64,000 nt of DNA from Sphingobacterium yanglingense (GTDB taxonomy: Bacteria; Bacteroidota; Bacteroidia; Sphingobacteriales; Sphingobacteriaceae). The notes under the pieces were generated by a model that saw only the letters and a list, made by a program, of their open reading frames with translations, searched no databases and had not been told where the DNA came from. Shown piece after piece: positions 43,702-51,897 of the stretch. Every line of letters starts with the position of its first letter. The stretch's first letter is position 1. Position numbers and translations under genes: made by a program. The stretch spans positions 118,418-182,417 of the forward strand of contig NZ_SNYV01000020.1 in the NCBI RefSeq assembly GCF_004363245.1. Reading direction: 5' to 3'.

Positions 43702-45432
43702 ATGAAAAATATAAGTATACAATTGTTGCTAGGTCTGGCCTTGGTGACGCAGTTGGTATCCTGTGACGTAGATAGGTATCCTGAAAATACGGTCAATGAT
43801 GCTAATTTTTGGAACTCCGCTGAAGATGTCCGTCTTGTTGCCAATTATTTTTATACAACACTGCCTGGGTTAGCGACAGCCGATGTAGAAATGGATAACT
43901 GGGGAGTGGATGGCTATCAGAATGACAAGGGGAATCCGACAAGCGATGGTTCTAGAATTGCACCGGCGACGTCTACAGACTATGATTACAGTAATATTTA
44001 TCAGGCCAATAAACTGATAGAAAAGGCGTCAGAGGTGATCGCTAAGGGGGCAGAAGAGAAAGTGGTAAATTGGTATGTGGCGGAGGCCCGCTTTTTTAGA
44101 GCCTGGTACTATTTTGAAATGTTTAAGCGATTTGGTGGAGTACCGATTATTACAAAAACGATGGGGGTGTCAGATCCGGATATTTTTAAGGCTAGGGCGA
44201 CAAGAGAGGAAGTTCTTCAATTGATTTATGACGATCTTGATTATGCAATTGCGACATTGAGATCAGCAGATCAGCTGTCTTCAGCGAAAGATTATGGCCG
44301 GATTTCTAGGACCGCTGCTCTGGCATTTAAATCTAGAGTAGGGCTGTTTGAAGGTACACGTGCCAAGTTTCATGGCTATGGTGATGCTAAGAAGCACCTT
44401 ACCATAGCAAAGGATGCTGCACAACAAGTTATCGAGTCGAAGGAGCACGCTATTTTCAGTACGCCTGTAAAGGATGGAAATGGCAAAGTGAATAATGAGG
44501 CCTATTATAATTTGTTTCAGGAAGCGGGAGAGGGTAGAGCAAATAAAGAGAACATTATTGTAAAGCAGTATGGTGTTAATTTAGAGAATAGCATATTAAT
44601 TACTCCTATTCAACGATATTACGAAGGAGGAAATATTGGTGCTACGCAAAATTTCGTTGACAATTATCTTATGATAGATGGTCTTCCGGTCCAGAAGTCT
44701 TCATACTATATTGCGCCAAATGCGCAGATGAAACATGTAGAATACTTCTCCAAGAGGGATCCTAGAATGAGCTTCACACTCTTCAAAGCAGGAGATGAGT
44801 TTAAGGGATCAGGAAAGTATTCAATCCCGAATGCGACATTGCAGCGTACAGGATTTAATATTAGGAAGTATGCCAGTGCACAGTCTTTTGATGTGCAACG
44901 TTCCTATATTGATCGGCCAGTACTGAGGTATGCAGAGGTGTTGCTGAATTATGCAGAGGCGGTATATGAGTTGGATGGAGTGATCACGGATGAACAATTG
45001 AATGCAACGATTAATGTGTTGCGTAAACGTCTCCCAGAGGTGAATGTCGGTACTTTGGAGGCGCCAAAATATACCTCTATGCCATCATTGAGTAATGCAT
45101 TCGTCAATGACAATGGGTTGAAGATGCAGAATGAGATACGGAGAGAGCGAAGGGTTGAGCTCGCTTATGAAGGTGGTATGGGGTATTGGGACTTGATACG
45201 CTGGAAGACTGCTGAACACGAAATGATAAAACCATTATTAGGTAGTTATTTCTTTTCGGAGTATAGTACTGCCAATTGGTCCGATAAAACTCCAGTTAAT
45301 ACGGATAAATATATTGTTTTACAGCCGGCTAATTTGCGGAAATTCGATCCAGAGAAAGATTATTTATGGCCCTTGCCGACGAATGAGATTGCAAAGAATA
45401 AGGACGTGTTAACGCAAAACCCTAAATGGTAG
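43702..45432 (+). CDS. SusD/RagB-family lipoprotein
   Basis: 576 residues from ATG 43702 (an in-frame TTG at 43681 would overlap the SusC gene). Lipobox QLVSC (Cys21) followed by DVDRYPENTVNDANFWNSAE, a common SusD start. VAEARFFRAWYYFEMFKRFG (~130-149), SRTAALAFKSRVGLFEGTRA (~200-219), PVLRYAEVLLNYAEAVYELD (~408-427) and EIRRERRVELAYEGGMGYWD (~482-501) are SusD landmarks. It is the last gene of this two-gene SusCD unit; a terminator follows at 45468. Confidence 0.95.
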   Translation: MKNISIQLLLGLALVTQLVSCDVDRYPENTVNDANFWNSAEDVRLVANYFYTTLPGLATADVEMDNWGVDGYQNDKGNPTSDGSRIAPATSTDYDYSNIYQANKLIEKASEVIAKGAEEKVVNWYVAEARFFRAWYYFEMFKRFGGVPIITKTMGVSDPDIFKARATREEVLQLIYDDLDYAIATLRSADQLSSAKDYGRISRTAALAFKSRVGLFEGTRAKFHGYGDAKKHLTIAKDAAQQVIESKEHAIFSTPVKDGNGKVNNEAYYNLFQEAGEGRANKENIIVKQYGVNLENSILITPIQRYYEGGNIGATQNFVDNYLMIDGLPVQKSSYYIAPNAQMKHVEYFSKRDPRMSFTLFKAGDEFKGSGKYSIPNATLQRTGFNIRKYASAQSFDVQRSYIDRPVLRYAEVLLNYAEAVYELDGVITDEQLNATINVLRKRLPEVNVGTLEAPKYTSMPSLSNAFVNDNGLKMQNEIRRERRVELAYEGGMGYWDLIRWKTAEHEMIKPLLGSYFFSEYSTANWSDKTPVNTDKYIVLQPANLRKFDPEKDYLWPLPTNEIAKNKDVLTQNPKW

Positions 45433-45467
45433 CGAAAGAAATTGTATAATCTTAGATTTGTTCAAGT

Positions 45468-45503
45468 AAAACTGAAGATGTTCAATCATCTTCAGTTTTT
45501 TTG
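45468..45503. terminator. Bidirectional terminator between susD and the ion-channel gene
   Basis: AAAACTGAAGATG (45468-45480) and CATCTTCAGTTTT (45487-45499) form a perfect 13-bp stem followed by TTTG on the plus strand. The channel gene's last codons lie inside the right arm. Confidence 0.85.
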
Positions 45504-46000
45504 TCATTATCTGTTTCTTTCTGAGGGGAAAGTTTATGGCCTTCCTTTAAGCCTAGGCCCAAAGTGTCCCAATTTTGACGGAATAAGACTTGCAGAAAAG
45601 CAAAAACCATGGCGGTAGACCAGCCAATCAACATGATTCCATTAATACCCTCTAGGCCGGCGAGGATTCGCCATTCTGAATCGATCGTAACATCACCATA
45701 GCCGATGGTCGTAAAGGTGATCAGGGAAAAGTAGATGGCTTGCTCGAAACTATCGAGATCCGAAATAGAAGGATCGAAGTAGTAAGTGGCAGCCCATAGC
45801 GTGCACTGGGAGGCGTGTAGTAAAGTAAGAAAGGAAACAAGGTAGACTAGCATCCATAGTGAGGGGTATATTGTTTTTGTCCGTTCAGCTTTCCGTTGGT
45901 ATTGCGGGATAAATATCCGGAAAAAGTAGATTGTAGAAAAGGCTTGTACAATAACATTTATAGTGATAATCATTAAGCCTGTCAAGATTGCTGTAAGCAT
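45482..46000 (-). CDS. Two-TM ion channel with potassium-type selectivity filter
   Basis: 172 residues. Membrane segments at ~5-28 (ILTGLMIITINVIVQAFSTI), ~47-70 (SLWMLVYLVSFLTLLHASQC) and ~115-138 (GINGIMLIGWSTAMVFAFLQ), with the pore loop SFEQAIYFSLITFTTIGYGD; the filter is Thr98-Ile99-Gly100-Tyr101-Gly102-Asp103. This is the ion-channel-2 arrangement with one extra N-terminal helix. The C-terminal tail is charged and short, with no RCK nucleotide-binding domain. It is a single gene; its promoter box is at 46069 with an inverted repeat just upstream. Confidence 0.88.
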   Translation of the reverse strand: MLTAILTGLMIITINVIVQAFSTIYFFRIFIPQYQRKAERTKTIYPSLWMLVYLVSFLTLLHASQCTLWAATYYFDPSISDLDSFEQAIYFSLITFTTIGYGDVTIDSEWRILAGLEGINGIMLIGWSTAMVFAFLQVLFRQNWDTLGLGLKEGHKLSPQKETDNDKKTEDD

Positions 46001-46068
46001 AAGCTGTGCTTCTAATGGTAAGTGAGGTTGTTTGTGCCTCTGGATATAGTGCTATTTAATGAATAGTA

Positions 46069-46130
46069 CAAACCTACATAAATTCGCCTTTATACATAAT
46101 ATAATTGCATCATAATATAAAAGCGAATTT
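46069..46130 (-). promoter_or_regulatory. Promoter and inverted repeat upstream of the ion-channel gene
   Basis: On the minus strand TAGGTTTG (46076-46069) fits TAnnTTTG, 68 bases before the ATG. AAATTCGCCTTTATA (from 46080) pairs imperfectly with TATAAAAGCGAATTT (to 46130), an inverted repeat of about 16 bases per arm over the -33 region. It is a likely regulator site. Confidence 0.55.
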
Positions 46131-46198
46131 TGTAGCTCTTCTCATCCATTTAGATTCTTTAATAGAGGAAATATAAGGAAGTGAAAAGTTTTGTGTAT

Positions 46199-46229
46199 AA
46201 AAAAAGCGACTTCACAAGAAGTCGCTTTT
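46199..46229 (-). terminator. Rho-independent terminator of the tRNA-Glu gene
   Basis: AAAAGCGACTTC (46202-46213) and GAAGTCGCTTTT (46218-46229) form a perfect 12-bp stem with a 4-base loop. On the minus strand it follows the tRNA 3' end by two bases and continues into a T-run. Confidence 0.92.
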
Positions 46230-46231
46230 CG

Positions 46232-46303
46232 TAGCCCGTAGGGGAATCGAACCCCTGTTTCCAGAATGAAAATCTGGCGTCCTAACCCCTAGACGAACGG
46301 GCC
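46232..46303 (-). tRNA. tRNA-Glu, anticodon TTC
   Basis: On the minus strand the 72-base gene starts GGCCCGT, pairing with ACGGGCT before the discriminator A. The anticodon stem CCAGA/TCTGG encloses TTTTCAT with anticodon TTC. The T arm is ACAGGGGTTCGATTCCCCT. CCA is not encoded. It stands alone between the ion-channel and purD genes and has its own terminator. Confidence 0.97.
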
Positions 46304-46401
46304 CTTTTGCTTTGGTGATGCAAATATAGACGCTTTTATCTATTATCCAAAATAATTTTTACTCAAACGTCTTAATGTGCTGAAAGCTAAAATATTATTT
46401 T

Positions 46402-47676
46402 TTAAATCAAGTCAAATCCAATGTCAGTGCGGAAGTATTTACCTTGAAAAAAGATACGTCCAGCATCTGCTGTTGCTTGCTGCAGGGCTGTAAATAGGTC
46501 ATCTTGAAGTGTGGTGACTGCGATAACGCGGCCTCCTGCGGTTACAACATCTCCATTTACCAGCTTCGTGCCTGCATGAAACACGATCGACTCTTTTACA
46601 TTTTCGATGTTGCTGATTACTTTTCCGTTCTCGTAGTCGCCTGGGTAGCCTCCAGAAACTAACATGACGGTTACCGCGGTCTTTGGACTTAACGTGTAAG
46701 AGCGAGAGGAAAGGTTGCCTTGTGCCACACCTTCTAGTAGGTCTACGAGGTCGGATTCGATACGTGGAAGTACGGATTCGGTCTCTGGATCCCCCATACG
46801 GACATTGTATTCGATGACATAAGGTTCGCCATCTACGTTCATAAGGCCGATAAAAATAAAACCTTTGTAAGGGATATTGTCTTTTTTCAGACCATCAACT
46901 GTCGGCTTGATGATGCGTTCCTCTACTTTGTTTAAAAAGGTCTCATCCGCAAAAGGAACAGGGGATATTGATCCCATGCCGCCAGTATTTAGGCCGGTAT
47001 CACCTTCACCGATTCGTTTGTAATCTTTGGCTGATGGTAAAACCTTGTAAGAGTCGCCATCTGTCAAAACAAAAACGGAAAGCTCAATGCCTTTCAAGAA
47101 TTCTTCAATAACTACTACGGAGCTTGCTTGCCCAAATTTAGCTTCCGCAAGCATGGCTGTAAGTTCTGTTTTGGCATCTTCCAATGTCTCGCAGATCAAA
47201 ACACCTTTGCCCGCAGCTAGACCATCCGCTTTAAGTACAATAGGTAGTTTCTGTGTTTCGAGATATGCTAAGCCTTCTTCAAGGTTAGACAATTCGAAGG
47301 ATTTATAGGCCGCTGTTGGGATTTGGTGCCGAAACATAAACTCTTTTGAAAAGTCTTTTGAGCCTTCAAGTTGAGCGCCTAGTCTTTGCGGACCAACAAC
47401 TGCTATATGTTTTAAATCGTCTCTTTCTAGAAAGAAATCGTGGATTCCTTTGACCAAAGGCTCTTCTGGGCCCACGAGAATAAGGCTAATGGTATTTGCT
47501 AAGGCAAAAGCCGCTATCCCTTCAAAGTCTGTTACCTTGAGGTCTACGTTTTGGCCATATTGTTCTGTTCCTGCATTGCCTGGGGCAATGTAAAGATTGG
47601 TAAGTTTAGGGCTTTGTGCAATTTTATAAGCAAAGGCAGATTCGCGTCCGCCTGATCCAACGATTAAGATATTCAT
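46402..47676 (-). CDS. purD: Phosphoribosylamine-glycine ligase (GAR synthetase)
   Basis: 424 residues, normal length. MNILIVGSGGRESAFAYKIA (1-20) is the PurD signature; LVGPEEPLVKGIHDFF (~67-82), IPTAAYKSFELSN with the ATP-grasp LPIVLKADGLAAGKGVLICE (~138-157), EEFLKGIELSVFVLTDGDSY (~190-209), and the substrate and metal region VIEYNVRMGDPETESVLPRI (~285-304). It ligates glycine to phosphoribosylamine in purine synthesis. It is a single gene on the minus strand. A -7 box ends four bases before the ATG, predicting a leaderless or nearly leaderless transcript. Confidence 0.97.
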   Translation of the reverse strand: MNILIVGSGGRESAFAYKIAQSPKLTNLYIAPGNAGTEQYGQNVDLKVTDFEGIAAFALANTISLILVGPEEPLVKGIHDFFLERDDLKHIAVVGPQRLGAQLEGSKDFSKEFMFRHQIPTAAYKSFELSNLEEGLAYLETQKLPIVLKADGLAAGKGVLICETLEDAKTELTAMLAEAKFGQASSVVVIEEFLKGIELSVFVLTDGDSYKVLPSAKDYKRIGEGDTGLNTGGMGSISPVPFADETFLNKVEERIIKPTVDGLKKDNIPYKGFIFIGLMNVDGEPYVIEYNVRMGDPETESVLPRIESDLVDLLEGVAQGNLSSRSYTLSPKTAVTVMLVSGGYPGDYENGKVISNIENVKESIVFHAGTKLVNGDVVTAGGRVIAVTTLQDDLFTALQQATADAGRIFFQGKYFRTDIGFDLI

Positions 47677-47680
47677 GTCA

Positions 47681-47688
47681 CAAACTTA
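47681..47688 (-). promoter_or_regulatory. Promoter -7 element for purD
   Basis: On the minus strand TAAGTTTG fits TAnnTTTG and is separated from the ATG by only GTGAC minus one base (four bases), so transcription would begin at or next to the start codon. No -33 TTTG is evident. Confidence 0.5.
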
Positions 47689-47750
47689 GAGAAATATGCT
47701 TTAATTTTTGTTATCTTTCCTTAACATTTTATAAATCAATAGAAACGAAT

Positions 47751-50399
47751 ATGAGATTCCTTCTTGTTTTTTTTGTGCTGTTACTAAGCAATAGTGTCTA
47801 TTCTCAAGATATCCAAAAGGTTTTGGATAATATGGAGGCCTATCGAGACAGAAATCCTCAGGAAAAGCTTTATCTGCACTTGGACAAATATGCCTATACG
47901 GCAGGGGAAACAATTTGGTTTAAAGCGTACGCGACTATTGGGCTACACAATTTATTCTCAAATCATAGCGGGATCGCTTATGTAGAATTGATTGATGGGG
48001 CAAAAAAAACGGTTAGCTCAATGACCATTCCTTTGGTGATGGGATTGGGTATGGGAGATTTTAAACTCCAGGATACCATAACAGAAGGTTCTTACCGACT
48101 GAGAGCGTATACCAATTGGATGCGAAATGCTGATGAGAAGTATTTTTATGACCGCACGATACAGATTTCCAACGGGCGTACGGATAATGTGATGACAAAG
48201 ACCTCTGTGCGTGCAGAGGGTAAGGATAATATCTATACGGTCCAATTAAAGAGTTTGTCGGGACTCCCACTGGCGAAAAAACAGGTGAGGTATGAGATAT
48301 TATCGGGAGGAGGGACTGTGGAGCGAAAACGAGGGAATACCGACGAAGAAGGGAATCTGTTGGTTTCTCTTTCTAAAAAATATGGAGAGGCACAACTTAA
48401 GTTGCGCTTTGATAACTTAGAAATGCTACCTGTAAACAAGCTTTTGCGGATGGTTCCGCCAGATCTAGCAAACAGCGTGCAGTTGCTCCCTGAAGGAGGG
48501 AAGCTATTGGGGGATAAAATAAATAATATCGCTGTAAAGGCGATAACGCCCAAGGGAATGGGAATCAAAGCCAAAGTCATCTTTACAGTAGGTAGGGATA
48601 CAGCCGGAGTGGTAGAGACAAACACCTTGGGGATGGGGGCTGGATACATTTTTATTCAGCCTAATACTCCTATTGTGGCTCGTGCTGAGTTTGAAGACGG
48701 TTCTGTAGTAGATGTGGCTATGCCTGAAGTCTATACCTCAGGATATGCAATTACTGTAAATAATCAGAACGGGAGTAAAGTCTTTGCCCAGCTCAACGTT
48801 TCTAATGACTTGGTGAATCAAAAAGAAGTATACTTTGTGTTGCATCATTTGAGTGAGGTTATTTTTGTGTCAAAACAGAAGGTGAATAAAGATGAGCTTG
48901 TTTTTTCTGTGGATAAGAAGATGATGCCTACTGGGGTGCTTACAATCAGTATTTTGGACGAGGGTTTTCAGCCTATTGCGGAACGTCCTTTTTTTAATTA
49001 CAATTCGAATACTGTATTGCCCGTTGCAGTACATTTGAATAAGGAGCATTTTGCTGCCCGTGAGCGTGTAAAAGTGGATATGCGTGTCGGAGATGAATCT
49101 GATTCTATTCGGTTCGGTGCTTTTTCGGCATCTGTCATTGATCTGTCTAAGATTAAAGACAGCGTTTCTCTCGCCCCGAACATTATGTCTACACTGTTGT
49201 TGAATTCGGATCTCAACGGATATATTGAAAATCCAGGATATTATTTTGATCTGAAAGGAGTCAAATCGCGTGATCTGGATCTGTTAATGTTGACGCAGGG
49301 GTGGCGGAATGTCGATTGGAGAGAGTTGGAAGGAGATGTTAAGCCAAAGTATGATGTGGAAAAGGCCTTGAAAATAAGCGGATATACGAAGAAGTTGGGG
49401 CGAACAAAACCTGAGGTTGGAGCAAAAGTACAACTCATTTCGACCAAGAATTATATGGATTTTGTTGATACCACTTCCAATGAGGAGGGGTATTTTGAGT
49501 TTGGTAATCTTCTGTTCCCGGATAGCGTCAAGTTTCTCATTTCGGCGAGGGATGCCAATAAAGGAAAAAACAATATAGATATCGTAATAGATAAGGAGGA
49601 GAAACCCTTGGTTGGGAATAATAGGAATAGGGGGGATGAACTAGCGGATGTTAATGCTGTGTATATCGATCAGATCAATCAATCCAAGCAATTTTTTTCA
49701 GAACTTGAAGGAAAAGGACTAATGGAAAAATCGATTGCTATAGAAGAGGTGGTTGTAAGGGCTAGTACGAAAAAGAAAGTGGCAGAAAACTCCAGTAATC
49801 TAAACGGGCCAGGAAATGCAGATCAGGTATTGACGAGTGAGGAGCTTTCTACCTGTCCTACATTGGATATGTGTTTGGCGGGGCGATTGATGGGAGTTAC
49901 TTTTGTTGGAGGGGTTCCTTATAATACGCGGGGAAATGTACCTATGCAGATTGTTTTGGACGGGATGTATTTAGAGGGGGATCAGCTGTCTATGATTAAT
50001 GTGAATGATATAGAGAGTATTGAGGTGCTTAGGAATGCGAACTATACCTCCATATATGGTGTAAATGGGGGCAATGGGCTGTTGATTATTACTTCAAAAA
50101 CAGGACTGTCGGCTATGCGGAGTTATGTTCCTAAGGGAATCATGACGGTGCAGCCGCAAGGGCTTCATGTCAATCGGGAATTTTATAAACCAGTATATGA
50201 TGTTGAGGGAGGAAACAAATTGAATAGGGATCTGCGGACAACTATACATTGGGAGCCGAATATCGTAGCGGATAAAAGTGGAAAGGCATCGTTTGAGTTT
50301 TTTACTGCGGATGGTAAAGGGCGGTACGTGATGATTATCGAAGGGTTGGACTTGTCGGGCAGGATATTACGAAAGCTTGTGGAGCTTGACGTACGTTAG
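47751..50399 (+). CDS. MG2-domain protein fused to a TonB-plug-like domain, without a barrel
   Basis: 882 residues from ATG 47751, where the signal peptide (MRFLLVFFVLLLSNSVYSQ) starts; the open frame upstream overlaps purD antisense. N-terminal MG2/alpha-2-macroglobulin-like domains: EKLYLHLDKYAYTAGETIWF (~36-55), ITEGSYRLRAYTNWMRN (~108-124). Further beta-sandwich domains follow to ~600. At ~690-790 is a plug-like segment, NVPMQIVLDGMYLEGDQLSM and NVNDIESIEVLRNANYTSIY then GVNGGNGLLIITSKTG, and the C-terminus (~800-882) is another sandwich (GKASFEFFTADGKGRYVMII). No barrel is encoded. The family is known in Bacteroidota but uncharacterised; it probably sits in the periplasm or on the outer membrane. 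Confidence 0.88.
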   Translation: MRFLLVFFVLLLSNSVYSQDIQKVLDNMEAYRDRNPQEKLYLHLDKYAYTAGETIWFKAYATIGLHNLFSNHSGIAYVELIDGAKKTVSSMTIPLVMGLGMGDFKLQDTITEGSYRLRAYTNWMRNADEKYFYDRTIQISNGRTDNVMTKTSVRAEGKDNIYTVQLKSLSGLPLAKKQVRYEILSGGGTVERKRGNTDEEGNLLVSLSKKYGEAQLKLRFDNLEMLPVNKLLRMVPPDLANSVQLLPEGGKLLGDKINNIAVKAITPKGMGIKAKVIFTVGRDTAGVVETNTLGMGAGYIFIQPNTPIVARAEFEDGSVVDVAMPEVYTSGYAITVNNQNGSKVFAQLNVSNDLVNQKEVYFVLHHLSEVIFVSKQKVNKDELVFSVDKKMMPTGVLTISILDEGFQPIAERPFFNYNSNTVLPVAVHLNKEHFAARERVKVDMRVGDESDSIRFGAFSASVIDLSKIKDSVSLAPNIMSTLLLNSDLNGYIENPGYYFDLKGVKSRDLDLLMLTQGWRNVDWRELEGDVKPKYDVEKALKISGYTKKLGRTKPEVGAKVQLISTKNYMDFVDTTSNEEGYFEFGNLLFPDSVKFLISARDANKGKNNIDIVIDKEEKPLVGNNRNRGDELADVNAVYIDQINQSKQFFSELEGKGLMEKSIAIEEVVVRASTKKKVAENSSNLNGPGNADQVLTSEELSTCPTLDMCLAGRLMGVTFVGGVPYNTRGNVPMQIVLDGMYLEGDQLSMINVNDIESIEVLRNANYTSIYGVNGGNGLLIITSKTGLSAMRSYVPKGIMTVQPQGLHVNREFYKPVYDVEGGNKLNRDLRTTIHWEPNIVADKSGKASFEFFTADGKGRYVMIIEGLDLSGRILRKLVELDVR

Positions 50400-50406
50400 T
50401 TTTTCG

Positions 50407-50444
50407 TTTCCAATCACCAAGACGAAAGCCTTGGTGATTGGAAA
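50407..50444. terminator. Perfect hairpin between the convergent MG2-plug and exbD genes
   Basis: TTTCCAATCACCAAG (50407-50421) and CTTGGTGATTGGAAA (50430-50444) form a perfect 15-bp stem. There is no clear T-run on either side, so it may terminate weakly or protect mRNA 3' ends. Confidence 0.6.
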
Positions 50445-50449
50445 AGTGT

Positions 50450-50977
50450 TTATGGCGCTGTAAAACCTAAAAATTGCTCTTCTGGTGGGGAAATCTTACT
50501 TATCATATAGCGCTCGATAGCTGTTATCTTCATCTCGTCAAGGGTTTGAATAAGGTCGGCAGTACGCGCATGGGTACTGGGTTTGATAAGCACAATCATA
50601 TCCTTTCCTTTAGTGAGAGTAGATACTTGTTTCTTCATCTCTAATAGGGTTTGACGTAGTTCGCTCGTGTTTAGATCTATATTTTTAGGGGCAATAAGAG
50701 GATGTTGGAAGTCGCCATGATACCAAAATACGCTTCCTTCTCCGATAAGTAGAGATACTATGCGGTTTTCATCCATTTCTGTTTTGTTGCCCTGTGTTTG
50801 GTCAGGCATGGCGATGTCGACTTGATGAGGTTTGTTCAATGAGGTGGTCAACATAAAGAAAGTGATGAGTAAAAAAGCTAAGTCCACCATCGCTGTCAAA
50901 TCTACGCCAGGAGCCTGTTTGCGGACACGAATTTTTCTCTTAGAATCAATCGTTGTTTTTGTGTTTAATTCTGCCAT
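50450..50977 (-). CDS. ExbD/TolR-type energy-transduction protein
   Basis: 175 residues. The single N-terminal membrane helix has the family pattern PGVDLTAMVDLAFLLITFFM (~24-43), with Asp31 in the place of the proton-carrying Asp of ExbD/TolR. A periplasmic domain of ~120 residues follows (HQVDIAMPDQTQGNKTEMDE, then LLEMKKQVSTLTKGKDMIVL). It works with ExbB/TolQ to energise TonB-dependent uptake or envelope processes. No ExbB or TonB gene is nearby, so this is an orphan copy. It is a single gene, divergent from the fatty-acid operon at 51100. Confidence 0.92.
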   Translation of the reverse strand: MAELNTKTTIDSKRKIRVRKQAPGVDLTAMVDLAFLLITFFMLTTSLNKPHQVDIAMPDQTQGNKTEMDENRIVSLLIGEGSVFWYHGDFQHPLIAPKNIDLNTSELRQTLLEMKKQVSTLTKGKDMIVLIKPSTHARTADLIQTLDEMKITAIERYMISKISPPEEQFLGFTAP

Positions 50978-51099
50978 GTCTAGGTAGATTTTAGAAGTGA
51001 AATAAAAAGTTTGTTTCTATTCATATGATGAGGTCGGTTGAATTATTCCATAAGCCTAGAATATTTTCTTATCTTGTAATATCATTTAAACGAGTAATT

Positions 51100-51864
51100 A
51101 TGGATTATATACGCACAAAGAAGGAAGATCATATCCTACATGTTTTGTTAGATCGGGGTCGGTCCAATGCAATGGATATAAAGGTGGTAGAGGAGCTGAT
51201 TCAGACGCTGGAGGGGGCGGAAGTAGATCCGTCGATTGAGGGGGTTGTATTATCCGGTAAGGAAGGTTTCTTTTCTTCGGGATTAGATCTGATTACATTG
51301 TTTGAGTATGATGAAGTGCAGATGCGAGCGTTTTGGACGAGGTTTATGGATCTTCTTAAGGTGTTTGTCGCTTTTGGGAAGCCTTCGGTAGCGGCGATAA
51401 CAGGGCATAGTCCGGCCGGTGGCTGTGTGATGGCCTTGTGCTGTGATTACAGGGTGATGGCAGAAGGGGATTATATTTTGGGATTGAATGAGGTTCCTGT
51501 AGGTATAGTCGTTCCAGAGGCTATATTTACGCTTTATAGTTTTTGGATAGGACGGGGAGCCGCTTATCGAGGCTTGTTGGAAGGACGTTTATTCAAACCG
51601 GAAGAGGCGTGTCAGGTGGGCTTGGTCGATGAGGTCGTTCCGTTTGACCGTGTGCAGACGGCAGCAATAAGACGATTGAAGTCGGTGATGCAGTTTGAAA
51701 AAAATGCCTGGAGGAGAACGAAGCTGAACCTAAGGGGGGAGCTCATTCGTGCAATGGAGCAAGGGCAAGAGGTTGCGATAGAACAGGTATTGGAACAATG
51801 GTGGAAGCCAAGTACAAGAGGGATACTGAAAACAATTATTGATAATCTGACACAGAAAAAATAA
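51100..51864 (+). CDS. Delta3,Delta2-enoyl-CoA isomerase-like crotonase-fold protein
   Basis: 254 residues from ATG 51100 (the frame is open to 51025 but the extra 25 residues do not resemble the family). GVVLSGKEGFFSSGLDLITL (~48-67) and VAAITGHSPAGGCVMALCCD (~97-116) are the CoA-binding oxyanion segments. The first catalytic Glu of enoyl-CoA hydratase (GGCE) is Val110 here, while Glu131 is kept in LGLNEVPVGIVVPE. That pattern, and the phrases PAGGC.ALCCDYR.MA and GLNE...GIV.P, match mitochondrial ECI1/DCI isomerases. It would move cis-3 double bonds to trans-2 in oxidation of unsaturated acyl-CoA. Next comes a DECR1-like reductase. Confidence 0.82.
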   Translation: MDYIRTKKEDHILHVLLDRGRSNAMDIKVVEELIQTLEGAEVDPSIEGVVLSGKEGFFSSGLDLITLFEYDEVQMRAFWTRFMDLLKVFVAFGKPSVAAITGHSPAGGCVMALCCDYRVMAEGDYILGLNEVPVGIVVPEAIFTLYSFWIGRGAAYRGLLEGRLFKPEEACQVGLVDEVVPFDRVQTAAIRRLKSVMQFEKNAWRRTKLNLRGELIRAMEQGQEVAIEQVLEQWWKPSTRGILKTIIDNLTQKK

Positions 51865-51897
51865 ACGGAGCTATTGAACTGAAAAATAACAGGTATC

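Noticed and set aside
51100..51864. Calling the crotonase-fold gene an enoyl-CoA hydratase
   Set aside because: The first catalytic Glu is replaced by Val110, and the remaining motifs match ECI1-type isomerases.
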